Part shown: piece after piece, positions 49,972 to 57,962 of the stretch
Position numbering within the stretch: position 1 is the stretch's first letter
How the letters are laid out: each line of letters begins with the position of its first letter
DNA from: Glacieibacterium sp038210595
GTDB lineage: Bacteria > Pseudomonadota > Alphaproteobacteria > Sphingomonadales > Sphingomonadaceae
Reading direction: 5' to 3'
NCBI GenBank assembly: GCA_038210595.1
Contig: JBBQWN010000001.1
Span: forward strand, 124,001-188,000
Length of the DNA stretch: 64,000 bases
Notes under the pieces: model-generated
What the model was told of the DNA's origin: nothing
What the model saw: the letters and a program-made list of their open reading frames with translations, nothing else
The model's database searches: none
Position numbers and translations under genes: made by a program

Positions 49972-51018
49972 ATGCAGGCTGCGATTTTCTCTGAACCATT
50001 GTCGCGTGCGGCACCCGCGCCGCGCCGGCTGATCGACCCGTTCGGGCGTCGCATCGACTATCTGCGCGTCTCTGTCACCGACCGCTGCGATTTCCGCTGC
50101 ACTTATTGCATGGCCGAGGACATGACCTTTGGCCCGAAATCCGAGGTGCTGAGCCTTGAGGAGATCGACCGGCTGGCCAGCGCGTTCGTGCGGCGGGGAA
50201 CACGGAAGCTGCGCCTTACCGGTGGCGAGCCGCTGGTCCGGCGCGGCATCGGCGATCTGGTGCGCAGCCTGTCGCGCCATCTCGCGAGCGGGGCGCTCGA
50301 CGAACTGACGCTGACCACCAACGGCTCGCAGCTGGCCCGCCACGCGGACGCGCTGGCGGCAGCGGGCGTGCGGCGGATCAATGTCAGCCTCGATACGCTT
50401 GACCCCGACAAGTTCGCTGCCGTCACCCGCTGGGGCCGGCTGCCTCAGGTGCTCGACGGTATCGCTGCCGCCCGGGCCGCCGGTCTGCATATCCGCATCA
50501 ACATGGTTGCTCTGAACGGCATCAACGACAGCGAGATCGACGCGATGCTGCGCTGGACCGCAGCGCTGGGCCATGACCTCGTCATGATCGAGACGATGCC
50601 GCTCGGCGAAGTCGCCGAGGATCGGGTCGATCGCTATTTGCCGCTGAATGCCGTGCGCCGCGATCTGGAACGCCGCTGGACGCTCATCGACCTGCCCGAT
50701 TCGACCGGCGGCCCGGCGCGCTATGCCCGCGTCGCCGAGACCGGGCAGCGCATCGGCTTCATCACGCCCCTGACCCACGACTTCTGCGCGACCTGCAATC
50801 GGGTGCGGCTGACTGCCACCGGCCAGCTGTTCCTGTGCCTCGGCCAGGATGCCGCCGCCGACCTGCGGTCGGTGATCCGTAGCCATGCCGATGACGTAGC
50901 GCTTGATCTGGCGCTGGACGCCGCGATCGCGATCAAGCCGCGCGGCCACGACTTCCGCATCGACCGCGCCGGGGCCGTGCCGGCCGTGGCGCGCCACATG
51001 AGCGTTACCGGCGGGTGA
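49972..51018 (+). CDS. moaA: GTP 3',8-cyclase MoaA
   Basis: Radical SAM enzyme of about 348 residues, first step of molybdenum cofactor synthesis. The N-terminal 4Fe-4S motif C-x3-C-x2-C is in CDFRCTYCMAED, the C-terminal cluster motif is in FCATCNRVRLTATGQLFLC, and the protein ends in the essential GG (SVTGG). ATG 49972 or GTG 49969 are both possible starts. No moaC/moaE nearby. nadK follows after one base. Confidence 0.95.
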   Translation: MQAAIFSEPLSRAAPAPRRLIDPFGRRIDYLRVSVTDRCDFRCTYCMAEDMTFGPKSEVLSLEEIDRLASAFVRRGTRKLRLTGGEPLVRRGIGDLVRSLSRHLASGALDELTLTTNGSQLARHADALAAAGVRRINVSLDTLDPDKFAAVTRWGRLPQVLDGIAAARAAGLHIRINMVALNGINDSEIDAMLRWTAALGHDLVMIETMPLGEVAEDRVDRYLPLNAVRRDLERRWTLIDLPDSTGGPARYARVAETGQRIGFITPLTHDFCATCNRVRLTATGQLFLCLGQDAAADLRSVIRSHADDVALDLALDAAIAIKPRGHDFRIDRAGAVPAVARHMSVTGG

Positions 51019-51019
51019 A

Positions 51020-51784
51020 TTGAAACTCGCGCTCCTCGCATCGGACACCCTGCTCGCGGAGGCCGCGGCGGCAGAGCTGCGGGCGCTCTACGACTGGGTG
51101 CCGATCGCCGAGGCGGAAGCGGTGGTGGCGCTGGGCGGCGACGGCTTTCTGCTCCAGGTGCTGCACGCGGCGCTGGCGGCGAGCGCGCCGCGGCCCATGT
51201 TCGGCATGAACCTCGGCACCGTCGGTTTCATGATGAACGAGTATCGCGCCGAGGGGCTGGTCGAGCGCGTCCGCGCGGCGCGCGCCTTCGAGCTCCACCC
51301 GCTGACCATGACGGCGACCAGCGTCACCGGCGCGGTGACGGTGTCGCCGGCGATCAACGAGGTCTCGCTGCTGCGCGAAACACGGCAGGCGGCCAAGATC
51401 GAGATCAGCATCGACGGGCGGGTGCGGATGGCCGAGCTTGCCTGCGATGGCGTGCTGGTCGCGACCCCGGCGGGATCGACCGCCTACAACCTGTCGGCCA
51501 ACGGCCCGATTCTGCCGCTGCAGTCCGACCTGCTGGCGCTGACGCCGCTAAGCCCGTTCCGCCCGCGGCGCTGGCGCGGTGCGCTGCTGCCCGACGCCAG
51601 CCAGATCGAGTTCCGCATCCTGGAGGCCGAGAAGCGCCCGGTGTCCGCCGTCGCCGACCAGCTGGAGGTGCGCGACGTCGCCCATGTCGCGGTGACCACC
51701 GACCGCTCGACGACGCTGACCCTGTTGTTCGATCCCGACTATGCGCTGGACGACCGCATCGTCATGGAACAGTTCCTGAGTTAG
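51020..51784 (+). CDS. nadK: NAD kinase
   Basis: A 254-residue enzyme phosphorylating NAD to NADP. The GGDG motif is VVALGGDGFLLQVL (about 33-46), and the NE/D substrate motif is SPAINEVSLL, followed by the Gly-rich CDGVLVATPAGSTAYNLSANGP. TTG start at 51020, one base after the moaA stop, so the pair is coupled. Its stop lies in the promoter region of tRNA-Asn. Confidence 0.95.
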   Translation: MKLALLASDTLLAEAAAAELRALYDWVPIAEAEAVVALGGDGFLLQVLHAALAASAPRPMFGMNLGTVGFMMNEYRAEGLVERVRAARAFELHPLTMTATSVTGAVTVSPAINEVSLLRETRQAAKIEISIDGRVRMAELACDGVLVATPAGSTAYNLSANGPILPLQSDLLALTPLSPFRPRRWRGALLPDASQIEFRILEAEKRPVSAVADQLEVRDVAHVAVTTDRSTTLTLLFDPDYALDDRIVMEQFLS

Positions 51785-51787
51785 GCC

Positions 51788-51816
51788 TTGGCGATGCGGA
51801 CCCGCGTTGCTATAGG
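51788..51816 (+). promoter_or_regulatory. sigma-70-type promoter of tRNA-Asn
   Basis: TTGGCG (51788-51793) and TATAGG (51811-51816) are separated by exactly 17 bases. The predicted transcript start is near 51823, ten bases before the mature tRNA. It begins right after the nadK stop. Confidence 0.7.
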
Positions 51817-51832
51817 CCCGCGCTCGCCCTGT

Positions 51833-51907
51833 TCCGCGGTAGCTCAGTGGTAGAGCAGACGACTGTTAATCGTCTGGCCGTAGGTTCGAATCCTACCCGC
51901 GGAGCCA
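51833..51907 (+). tRNA. tRNA-Asn (GTT)
   Basis: A 75-base cloverleaf with encoded CCA. The acceptor stem pairs TCCGCGG with CCGCGGA, the D-arm is GCTCAGTGGTAGAGC, the anticodon stem GACGACTGTTAATCGTC carries GTT at 51865-51867, and the T-arm is GTAGGTTCGAATCCTAC. All stems pair. The TonB receptor ATG is only 14 bases after the CCA end. Confidence 0.97.
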
Positions 51908-51921
51908 GCGTCCCCAAATCC

Positions 51922-53967
51922 ATGCGCCCGCTGTTCGGAAGCCTTGCTCTGTTCGCCGCTGCGCCGGGGCTGGCGCAGGATGCCGACATCGTCGTCACCG
52001 CGCTGCCGGTGGCGAAGGGCGATGCCGCCTACGATATTGTCGTGATCGACCGGGATCGGCTGACCGGCACCGCCTCGGGCCGTATCGAGGACGTGCTGCG
52101 CGACGTTGCGGGCTTCCAGCAGTTCCGGCGCACCGACAGCCGCACCGCCAACCCGACCAGTCAGGGCGCGACGCTGCGCGCGCTGGGCGGTAACGCCTCG
52201 AGCCGGGCGCTGGTCCTGCTCGACGGTGCGCCGGTGGCCGATCCTTTCGCGGGATATATCCCGTGGTTCGCGCTGGCGCCCGAGCGGCTGGGAAGCGTCC
52301 GCGTCACGCGCGGGGCCGGGGCGGGGGCGTTCGGCACCGGGGCGCTGGCCGGGACCATCGAGCTGCAGAGCGCCGATGCGGCGACGCTTCCCGGCATCCA
52401 GGGCGAGGCGAGCTATGGCAGCCGCAACGCGGTGTCGGCGAACGGGGTGCTGAGCGCGGCACTTGGGGAGGGCAGCGTCTCGGTGTTCGGGCGCTATGAC
52501 CGGGGTGATGGCTTTACGATCATTTCTGAAGATCAGCGCGGACCGGCGGACATTCCGGCGCGCTACCGGCAGGTCAGTACCGGGGTGCACGCGGCGGTGC
52601 CTGTTACGAACGATACGCAGTTGCTGGTCAATGGCCTGGTGTTCCGCGACGAGCGGGTACGCGGCGTTGCCGGCAATGCCACCGACGTGCGCGGCGCGAC
52701 GGCCAGCGCGCGGCTGCTCGGGACCGGGCGCTGGCAATGGGAGGCGCTCGCCTATGTCCAGGCGATGACCTTCAAGAACCAGGTCGTCGCGCTCGACCCG
52801 ACGCGCACCGTCGCGACGCCGTCGCTCGATCAGTACAACACGCCCGCGACCGGGCTGGGCGGCAAGCTGGAGCTGCGCCCGCCGGTCGGCGCCGGGCTGG
52901 AACTGCGGCTTGGGCTCGACATCACCGACCAGACCGGGCGGACCAAGGAACGTTCGCGTTTCCAGGCCGGGCGCTTCACCCGCTTGCGGCAGGGCGGCGG
53001 CCACAACCAGGTCATCGGCGGCTATGTCGAGGCAAGCGCGACGCCGCTGCCGCGCCTGACCCTGACCGCCGGCGCGCGCGTCGACCACTGGCGGATCGCG
53101 GGCGGCTTCCTGCGCGAGGTCGATGCCCAGACCGGGCTGCCGACGGTCACCGAGCTGCCCGCCGACCGCAGCGACTGGCAGCCGACCGGCCGCGGCGGCG
53201 TCGCCTATGACCTGACCGCGGCGCTGAAGCTGCGCGGTGCCGCCTACTACAGCTACCGTCTGCCGACGCTGAACGAGCTGTACCGGCCGTTCCGGGTCGG
53301 GGCGGATGCGACCGGCAGCAACGCGGCGCTCAGGCCCGAGCGGCTGCGGGGCATCGAGGCGGGGGCCGATTTCCGGCCGCTCGCCAACCTTCGGCTCGGC
53401 GTCACGGCGTTCTACAACCGCCTCGACAACGCCATCGGCAACGTCACCGTCGGGGCCGGGCCGGCCGTCTTCCCGCAGGTCGGCTTCGTTGCCGCGGGCG
53501 GGCTGTACCGGCAGCGCCAGAACCTCGACGCCATCGTTGCCAAGGGGCTGGAGGCGGAGGCGCATGTGGCGCTGAAGGATTGGCGGCTCGATGCGAGCTA
53601 CGCCTACACCGATGCCCGGGTGCGCGGCAGCGGCCTCGCGGCGGCGCTCGACGGGTTGCGCCCGGCGCAGACGCCGACGCATCAGCTCAGCGCGACGCTG
53701 GGCTGGACTCCGGCCTGGGGGCTGCGCGCCGCGCTGACCGGCCGCTATGTCAGCGGCCAGGCGGAGGACGATCTCGGCACCCGCCGGCTGGCCGACGCGG
53801 CGACGCTGGATGCGGTCATCGAAATGCCGGTGGCGCGCGGCGTGTTCGTCAACCTGCGCGCCGAGAACCTGACCGACACGCTGATCGAATCGGGCATCTC
53901 GTCCGCCGGCATCGTCGACCGCGGCACGCCGCGCACGCTGACCGTCGGGCTGCGCGTCGCGCGTTGA
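51922..53967 (+). CDS. TonB-dependent outer-membrane receptor
   Basis: A 681-residue receptor: signal peptide (MRPLFGSLALFAAAPGLAQ), TonB box in DADIVVTALP just after cleavage, plug domain (RIEDVLRDVAGFQQFRRTDS to IELQSADAA) and a 22-strand barrel ending in LTVGLRVAR. The plug is BtuB/siderophore-like. Substrate cannot be told, and no cobalamin riboswitch or Fur box is visible. The start at 51922 lies 14 bases after tRNA-Asn, so co-transcription with the tRNA is possible. Confidence 0.9.
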   Translation: MRPLFGSLALFAAAPGLAQDADIVVTALPVAKGDAAYDIVVIDRDRLTGTASGRIEDVLRDVAGFQQFRRTDSRTANPTSQGATLRALGGNASSRALVLLDGAPVADPFAGYIPWFALAPERLGSVRVTRGAGAGAFGTGALAGTIELQSADAATLPGIQGEASYGSRNAVSANGVLSAALGEGSVSVFGRYDRGDGFTIISEDQRGPADIPARYRQVSTGVHAAVPVTNDTQLLVNGLVFRDERVRGVAGNATDVRGATASARLLGTGRWQWEALAYVQAMTFKNQVVALDPTRTVATPSLDQYNTPATGLGGKLELRPPVGAGLELRLGLDITDQTGRTKERSRFQAGRFTRLRQGGGHNQVIGGYVEASATPLPRLTLTAGARVDHWRIAGGFLREVDAQTGLPTVTELPADRSDWQPTGRGGVAYDLTAALKLRGAAYYSYRLPTLNELYRPFRVGADATGSNAALRPERLRGIEAGADFRPLANLRLGVTAFYNRLDNAIGNVTVGAGPAVFPQVGFVAAGGLYRQRQNLDAIVAKGLEAEAHVALKDWRLDASYAYTDARVRGSGLAAALDGLRPAQTPTHQLSATLGWTPAWGLRAALTGRYVSGQAEDDLGTRRLADAATLDAVIEMPVARGVFVNLRAENLTDTLIESGISSAGIVDRGTPRTLTVGLRVAR

Positions 53968-54022
53968 CTTTTGGCAGACCGGCCTGTAACGCCCCGCCTT
54001 CATTCGAGACCAGGACGATCCC

Positions 54023-54157
54023 ATGAAGCGGACCTTTCAACCGAGCAAGCTGGTGCGCGCCCGCCGCCACGGCTTCCGCACGCGCATGGCGACCCCGGGC
54101 GGCCGCAAGGTGCTGGCCAACCGCCGCGCCAAGGGCCGCATCAAGCTGAGCGCGTAA
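54023..54157 (+). CDS. rpmH: 50S ribosomal protein L34
   Basis: The 44-residue bL34 protein, canonical throughout (MKRTFQPSKLVRARRHGF and the basic C-terminus RRAKGRIKLSA). AGGA site 6-9 bases upstream. First gene of the conserved rpmH-rnpA-yidD-yidC-engB block. Confidence 0.97.
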   Translation: MKRTFQPSKLVRARRHGFRTRMATPGGRKVLANRRAKGRIKLSA

Positions 54158-54179
54158 CACGGGCCGCGTCGCCGCCGGT

Positions 54180-54611
54180 CTGCCGACGATCCGGCTCCGG
54201 CGCGATTTCCTGGCTGCGAATTCGGGCCGGCGGGCACCCTCGCCGGCCTTCGTGTTGCTGGTGCGGGCGCGCGACGACGGCGATGCGCAGATGCGCGCCG
54301 GTTTCACCGTCACCAAGAAGATCGGCAACAGCGTCGTCCGCAACCGCGTCAAGCGCCGCCTCCGCGCGCTCGCCCGCGACGTGCTGCCGGCGAGCGGCAT
54401 CGCCGGTGCCGACCACGTGCTGATCGGCCGCAGCGACGGCCTGACGCGAGATTTCGCGGCGATGGCGGATGATTTGCGCAAGGCGCTGGTGCGATGCGCT
54501 CCTCCCCCTCGTCAGGGGGAGGTGGCGGCGCAGCCGACGGAGGGGGTTCGGAGCGCGCCCGCCCCCTCCGGCGCTCCGCGCCACCTCCCCCTGAAGCAGG
54601 GGGAGGATTGA
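54180..54611 (+). CDS. rnpA: ribonuclease P protein component RnpA, unusual start and C-terminal extension
   Basis: Basic protein cofactor of RNase P, about 143 residues. The RNR signature is intact (KIGNSVVRNRVKRRLRAL). Conserved N-terminal residues (TIRLRRDFLAANSGRRAPSPAFVLLV) start upstream of the first ATG/GTG/TTG codon (GTG 54252), and the only codons before them are CTG 54180 or ATC 54189. I take CTG. The normal domain ends near DDLRKAL. The last 38 or so residues are encoded by the inverted-repeat element at 54502-54607. TGA overlaps the yidD ATG by one base. Confidence 0.85.
   Translation: MPTIRLRRDFLAANSGRRAPSPAFVLLVRARDDGDAQMRAGFTVTKKIGNSVVRNRVKRRLRALARDVLPASGIAGADHVLIGRSDGLTRDFAAMADDLRKALVRCAPPPRQGEVAAQPTEGVRSAPAPSGAPRHLPLKQGED
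54502..54607. repeat. inverted-repeat element over the rnpA 3' end
   Basis: The left arm (about 54502-54547, from CTCCCCCTCGTCAGGGGGAG) matches the reverse complement of the right arm (about 54559-54606, ending CCCTGAAGCAGGGGGAG). Each arm itself begins with a small GC hairpin. The pattern CTCCCCCT-n-AGGGGGAGGTGGCG resembles dispersed intergenic repeats common in sphingomonad and caulobacter genomes. It supplies both the RnpA tail and the yidD Shine-Dalgarno (GGGGGAGG). Confidence 0.8.
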
Positions 54612-54823
54612 TGCTCGCCAAGCTCCTGATCCTGCCCATCCGGGCGTGGCAGCTCGGGCCGAGCCGGATCCTGCCGCCGTCGTGCCGGTTCCAGCCGTCG
54701 TGTTCGGCCTATGCGATCGGCGCGATCCAGAAGCACGGCGCGCTGCGCGGCCTGTGGCTGGGCACGCGCCGGGTGTGCCGCTGCCATCCCTGGGGCGGCT
54801 CGGGCTATGACCCGGTGCCCTGA
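54611..54823 (+). CDS. yidD: membrane protein insertion efficiency factor YidD
   Basis: A 70-residue YidD with the Cys-containing signature CRFQPSCSAYAIGAIQKHG and the conserved CRCHPWGGSGYDPVP end. Function is to assist YidC-dependent insertion, membrane-associated by an amphipathic helix. ATG 54611 overlaps the rnpA TGA. The ribosome site lies in the repeat element. Confidence 0.93.
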   Translation: MLAKLLILPIRAWQLGPSRILPPSCRFQPSCSAYAIGAIQKHGALRGLWLGTRRVCRCHPWGGSGYDPVP

Positions 54824-54875
54824 TCGGCTAAGAGCCGCGCGCATCCGCAAAAGTCCCGACGCCGAAAGTCCTTGA

Positions 54876-56603
54876 GTGACCGACCAACGCAACATGATCC
54901 TCGCCATCGCCCTGTCGGCGCTGGTGCTGCTCGGCTGGAGCTTTTTCTCCGACCGGTTCCTGCCGGCGGCGAAGGTTGCGCCCGCGAGCGTGGCCGCCGC
55001 GCCGGGATCGCCGGCGTCCTCCGCGCCGGTCGTGCCGGGCGTCACCCCGGCGACGCCGGTGCCCGGCAGCACCACCGGGCCGCTGCGCCCCGCCGAACTG
55101 GTGGTCCGCGACACGCCGCGGCTGCGCCTCGACACGCCGCGCCTGTCGGGCACGATCAACCTGAAGGGCGCGCGCCTCGACGATCTGGTGTTCAAGACCT
55201 ACCGCGAGACCATCCGCCGCGATTCGCCTGCGGTGCGGCTGTTCAGCCCGAGCGGCTCGCCGCGCGCCTATTTCGCCCAGTTCGGCTGGACCGGCCCGGG
55301 CGCGCCGAGCCCGGACGCGTTGTGGCAGGCCAGCGGCACGCTGACCCCCAGGACCCCGGTGACACTGACCGCCACCGGCCCGACCGGCGCGGTGTTCGAG
55401 ATCGGCCTGGCGGTCGACAGCGACTGGCTGTTCACCGTCACCCAGACCGTCCGCAACAGCGGTACGACGCCGCTGAACGTCCGTCCGTTCGGGCTGGTCA
55501 GCCATGCCGGCGAGGGCCTGGAGGCGGCGACCTTCCAGCTCCATAACGGCCCGATCGGGGTGTATAACGACCGGCTGGTCGATACCGACGTGACCTATGA
55601 GAAGCTGCGCGAGGCCGGGCAGATCGCCGCGACGACGACCGGCGGCTGGCTGGGCATCGGCGAGAAATACTGGCTGGCGGCGCTGATCCCCGACCAGAAG
55701 CAGGCGGCGGCGTTCCGCTTTGCCAGCGCGCCCGGCAATTTGTTCCAGACCGACTATCTGCTGCCCGCCGTTACCGTCGCGCCCGGGGCCATGGTGGCCA
55801 CCACCGGGCGGCTGTTCGCCGGCGCGAAGGAGGTCGAGGCGCTCAGCACCTACCGCGACACGCTCGGCATCCCGCTGTTCGACCGGGCCGTCGACTGGGG
55901 CTGGTTCCGCATCCTGGCGCAGCCGATCTACATGCTGCTGCACTGGCTGTTCGGCCTGACCGGCAACTTCGGCGTCGCGATCATCGGGCTGACCTTCGTC
56001 GTCCGCCTGCTGATGTTCCCGATCGCCAACAGGCAGTTCGCATCGATGGCCAAGATGCGCATCGTCGCGCCGCGGCTGAAGGAACTGCAGGAGCGCTACA
56101 AGGACGACAAGCCCAAGCTCCAGCAGGAGATGATGGCGCTGTACGCCAAGGAGAAGGTCAACCCGGTCGCCGGCTGCCTGCCGATCCTGGTCCAGATCCC
56201 GGTGTTCTATGCGCTGTACAAGACGCTGCTGATCTCCACCGAGATGCGCCACCAGCCGTTCGTGCTGTGGATCAAGGACCTGAGCGCGCCCGACCCGCTG
56301 ACCCCGCTCAACCTGTTCGGGCTGATCCCGTGGACGCCGCCGCACCAGATCGCCATCGGGCTCCTCGCCATCATTCTGGGCATCTCGATGTGGCTGCAGC
56401 AGAAGCTCAATCCGCAGGTCATGGACCCGGTCCAGAAGCAGGTGTTCAGCCTGATGCCCTGGGTGTTCATGTTCATCATGGCACCGTTCGCGGCCGGGCT
56501 GCTGGTCTACTGGACGACCAACAACCTGCTCTCGATCGCCCAGCAGTGGTACATGCTGCGCAAATACCCGGTGCCGGCGACCCCGCCGGCGGTGGTGAAG
56601 TGA
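54876..56603 (+). CDS. yidC: membrane protein insertase YidC
   Basis: A 575-residue Oxa1/YidC insertase. N-terminal helix (ILAIALSALVLLGWSFF), a periplasmic beta domain (about 60-340), then five core helices beginning near YMLLHWLFGLTGNFGVAIIG, with the Met-rich cytoplasmic loops (QQEMMALYAKEKVNPVAGCLP). GTG at 54876 is the most likely start. The stop overlaps the engB GTG (GTGA). Confidence 0.96.
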   Translation: MTDQRNMILAIALSALVLLGWSFFSDRFLPAAKVAPASVAAAPGSPASSAPVVPGVTPATPVPGSTTGPLRPAELVVRDTPRLRLDTPRLSGTINLKGARLDDLVFKTYRETIRRDSPAVRLFSPSGSPRAYFAQFGWTGPGAPSPDALWQASGTLTPRTPVTLTATGPTGAVFEIGLAVDSDWLFTVTQTVRNSGTTPLNVRPFGLVSHAGEGLEAATFQLHNGPIGVYNDRLVDTDVTYEKLREAGQIAATTTGGWLGIGEKYWLAALIPDQKQAAAFRFASAPGNLFQTDYLLPAVTVAPGAMVATTGRLFAGAKEVEALSTYRDTLGIPLFDRAVDWGWFRILAQPIYMLLHWLFGLTGNFGVAIIGLTFVVRLLMFPIANRQFASMAKMRIVAPRLKELQERYKDDKPKLQQEMMALYAKEKVNPVAGCLPILVQIPVFYALYKTLLISTEMRHQPFVLWIKDLSAPDPLTPLNLFGLIPWTPPHQIAIGLLAIILGISMWLQQKLNPQVMDPVQKQVFSLMPWVFMFIMAPFAAGLLVYWTTNNLLSIAQQWYMLRKYPVPATPPAVVK

Positions 56604-57253
56604 CGCCGGAGGACGAACGCGACCGCAAGCGTGCCATCGAGGATGCCCGGCGCGTCTTCGTCGGCCCGGTCGAGTTCCTGCTGTCGGCGCCCGAGCTCCA
56701 GTTCCTGCCGGAGCCCAAGGTGCCGGAGATCGCCTTTGCCGGGCGCTCCAACGTCGGCAAGTCGTCGCTGCTCAACGCGCTGACCGGGCGGCAGGGGCTG
56801 GCCCGGACCTCGAACACGCCGGGGCGGACGCAGGAGCTGAACGTCTTCGACGTTGGCGCGCCGCTCAGCTTCCGGCTGATCGACATGCCCGGCTATGGCT
56901 ATGCGGAGGCGCCCAAGGATATCGTCCGGAAGTGGCAGGACCTGGTGTTCGACTATCTGCGCGGGCGCGCCGTGCTGAAGCGCGTGCTGCTGCTGATCGA
57001 CGCGCGCCACGGCATCAAGCCGGTCGATGCGCAGATCATGGCGCTGCTCGACAAGGCGGCGGTCAGTTATCAGCTGGTGCTGACCAAGGCCGACAAGATC
57101 AAGCCGACGGCGCGCGACGCGACGCTGGCCGCGGTGGCGGCGACGGCGGCCAGGCACCCGGCGGCGTTTCCAGAGCTGCTCGCGACCTCGTCCGAAAAAG
57201 GCGAGGGCATTCCCGAACTCCGCGCCGCAGTGCTAGGGGCGGTAAACACTTAG
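56600..57253 (+). CDS. engB: ribosome biogenesis GTPase YihA/EngB
   Basis: A 217-residue GTPase for 50S assembly. G1 is AGRSNVGKSSLLNAL, G2 region is TSNTPGRTQELN, G3 is IDMPGYG and G4 is LTKADK, all intact. GTG start coupled to the yidC stop. Followed by the GST gene after 10 bases. Secure. Confidence 0.95.
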   Translation: MTPEDERDRKRAIEDARRVFVGPVEFLLSAPELQFLPEPKVPEIAFAGRSNVGKSSLLNALTGRQGLARTSNTPGRTQELNVFDVGAPLSFRLIDMPGYGYAEAPKDIVRKWQDLVFDYLRGRAVLKRVLLLIDARHGIKPVDAQIMALLDKAAVSYQLVLTKADKIKPTARDATLAAVAATAARHPAAFPELLATSSEKGEGIPELRAAVLGAVNT

Positions 57254-57263
57254 GGGGGATCAC

Positions 57264-57962
57264 ATGCGCTTGATCATCGGCAACCGGGCCTATTCGAGCT
57301 GGTCGCTGCGCGGCTGGCTGGCGTGCAAGCTGTCGGCGCTCGATTTCGAGACCACGGTGCTGCCGATGGACACGCCGGAGTGGGATGCGGGCACCAGCAA
57401 GGGCGACCTGCCGTCGGGCCGGGTACCGGTGATCTGGGACGGCGATATTCCGGTGTGGGACAGCCTCGCGATCATCGACTGGCTGGCCGATAAATGCCGC
57501 GAGAGCCGGATCAGCCGCGGGCATTTCTGGCCGCACGACCGGGCGGCGCGCGCGCTGGCGCGCTCGATGGCGGCGGAGATGCACAGCGGCTTTGCCGCGC
57601 TGCGGTCCGACTGTTCGATGAACCTGAAGTTCGACTTCCCCGATTACCGCCCGACGCCGGAGGTGCTGGCCGATGTCGCCCGCATCGATGCGCTGTGGAG
57701 CCAGGCGCGCGATGTGTTCGGCACGCACAGCGATGTCGCACACGAGGGTCCGTTCCTGTTCGGCGCGTTCGGCGCGGCGGACGCGATGTACGCGCCGGTC
57801 GTCACCCGCTTCCGCACCTACCGCCTGCCGATGAGCGACACCGCTCGCGCCTATGCCGAGGCGGTGGCGGCGCATCCGTGGATGGTCGAATGGACCGCGG
57901 CCGCGAAGGCCGAGACCTATCCCTTCGCCCGCTACCTGCGCGACGGCGGCGTCCCGGCATGA
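57264..57962 (+). CDS. glutathione S-transferase family protein
   Basis: A 232-residue GST. The thioredoxin-fold N-terminal domain begins MRLIIGNRAYSSWSLRGWLA, with the glutathione-contacting Ser in SSWSLR, and PVWDSLAIIDWLA is the SNAIL-like motif. The helical C-domain follows. Substrate unknown. ATG behind GGGGGG, overlap with the M28 peptidase gene (ATGA). Confidence 0.9.
   Translation: MRLIIGNRAYSSWSLRGWLACKLSALDFETTVLPMDTPEWDAGTSKGDLPSGRVPVIWDGDIPVWDSLAIIDWLADKCRESRISRGHFWPHDRAARALARSMAAEMHSGFAALRSDCSMNLKFDFPDYRPTPEVLADVARIDALWSQARDVFGTHSDVAHEGPFLFGAFGAADAMYAPVVTRFRTYRLPMSDTARAYAEAVAAHPWMVEWTAAAKAETYPFARYLRDGGVPA

Noticed and set aside
57589..57605. Another GCGGCTTTGCCGC palindrome
   Set aside because: It lies within the GST coding sequence (HSGFAAL) and is explained by the encoded residues.
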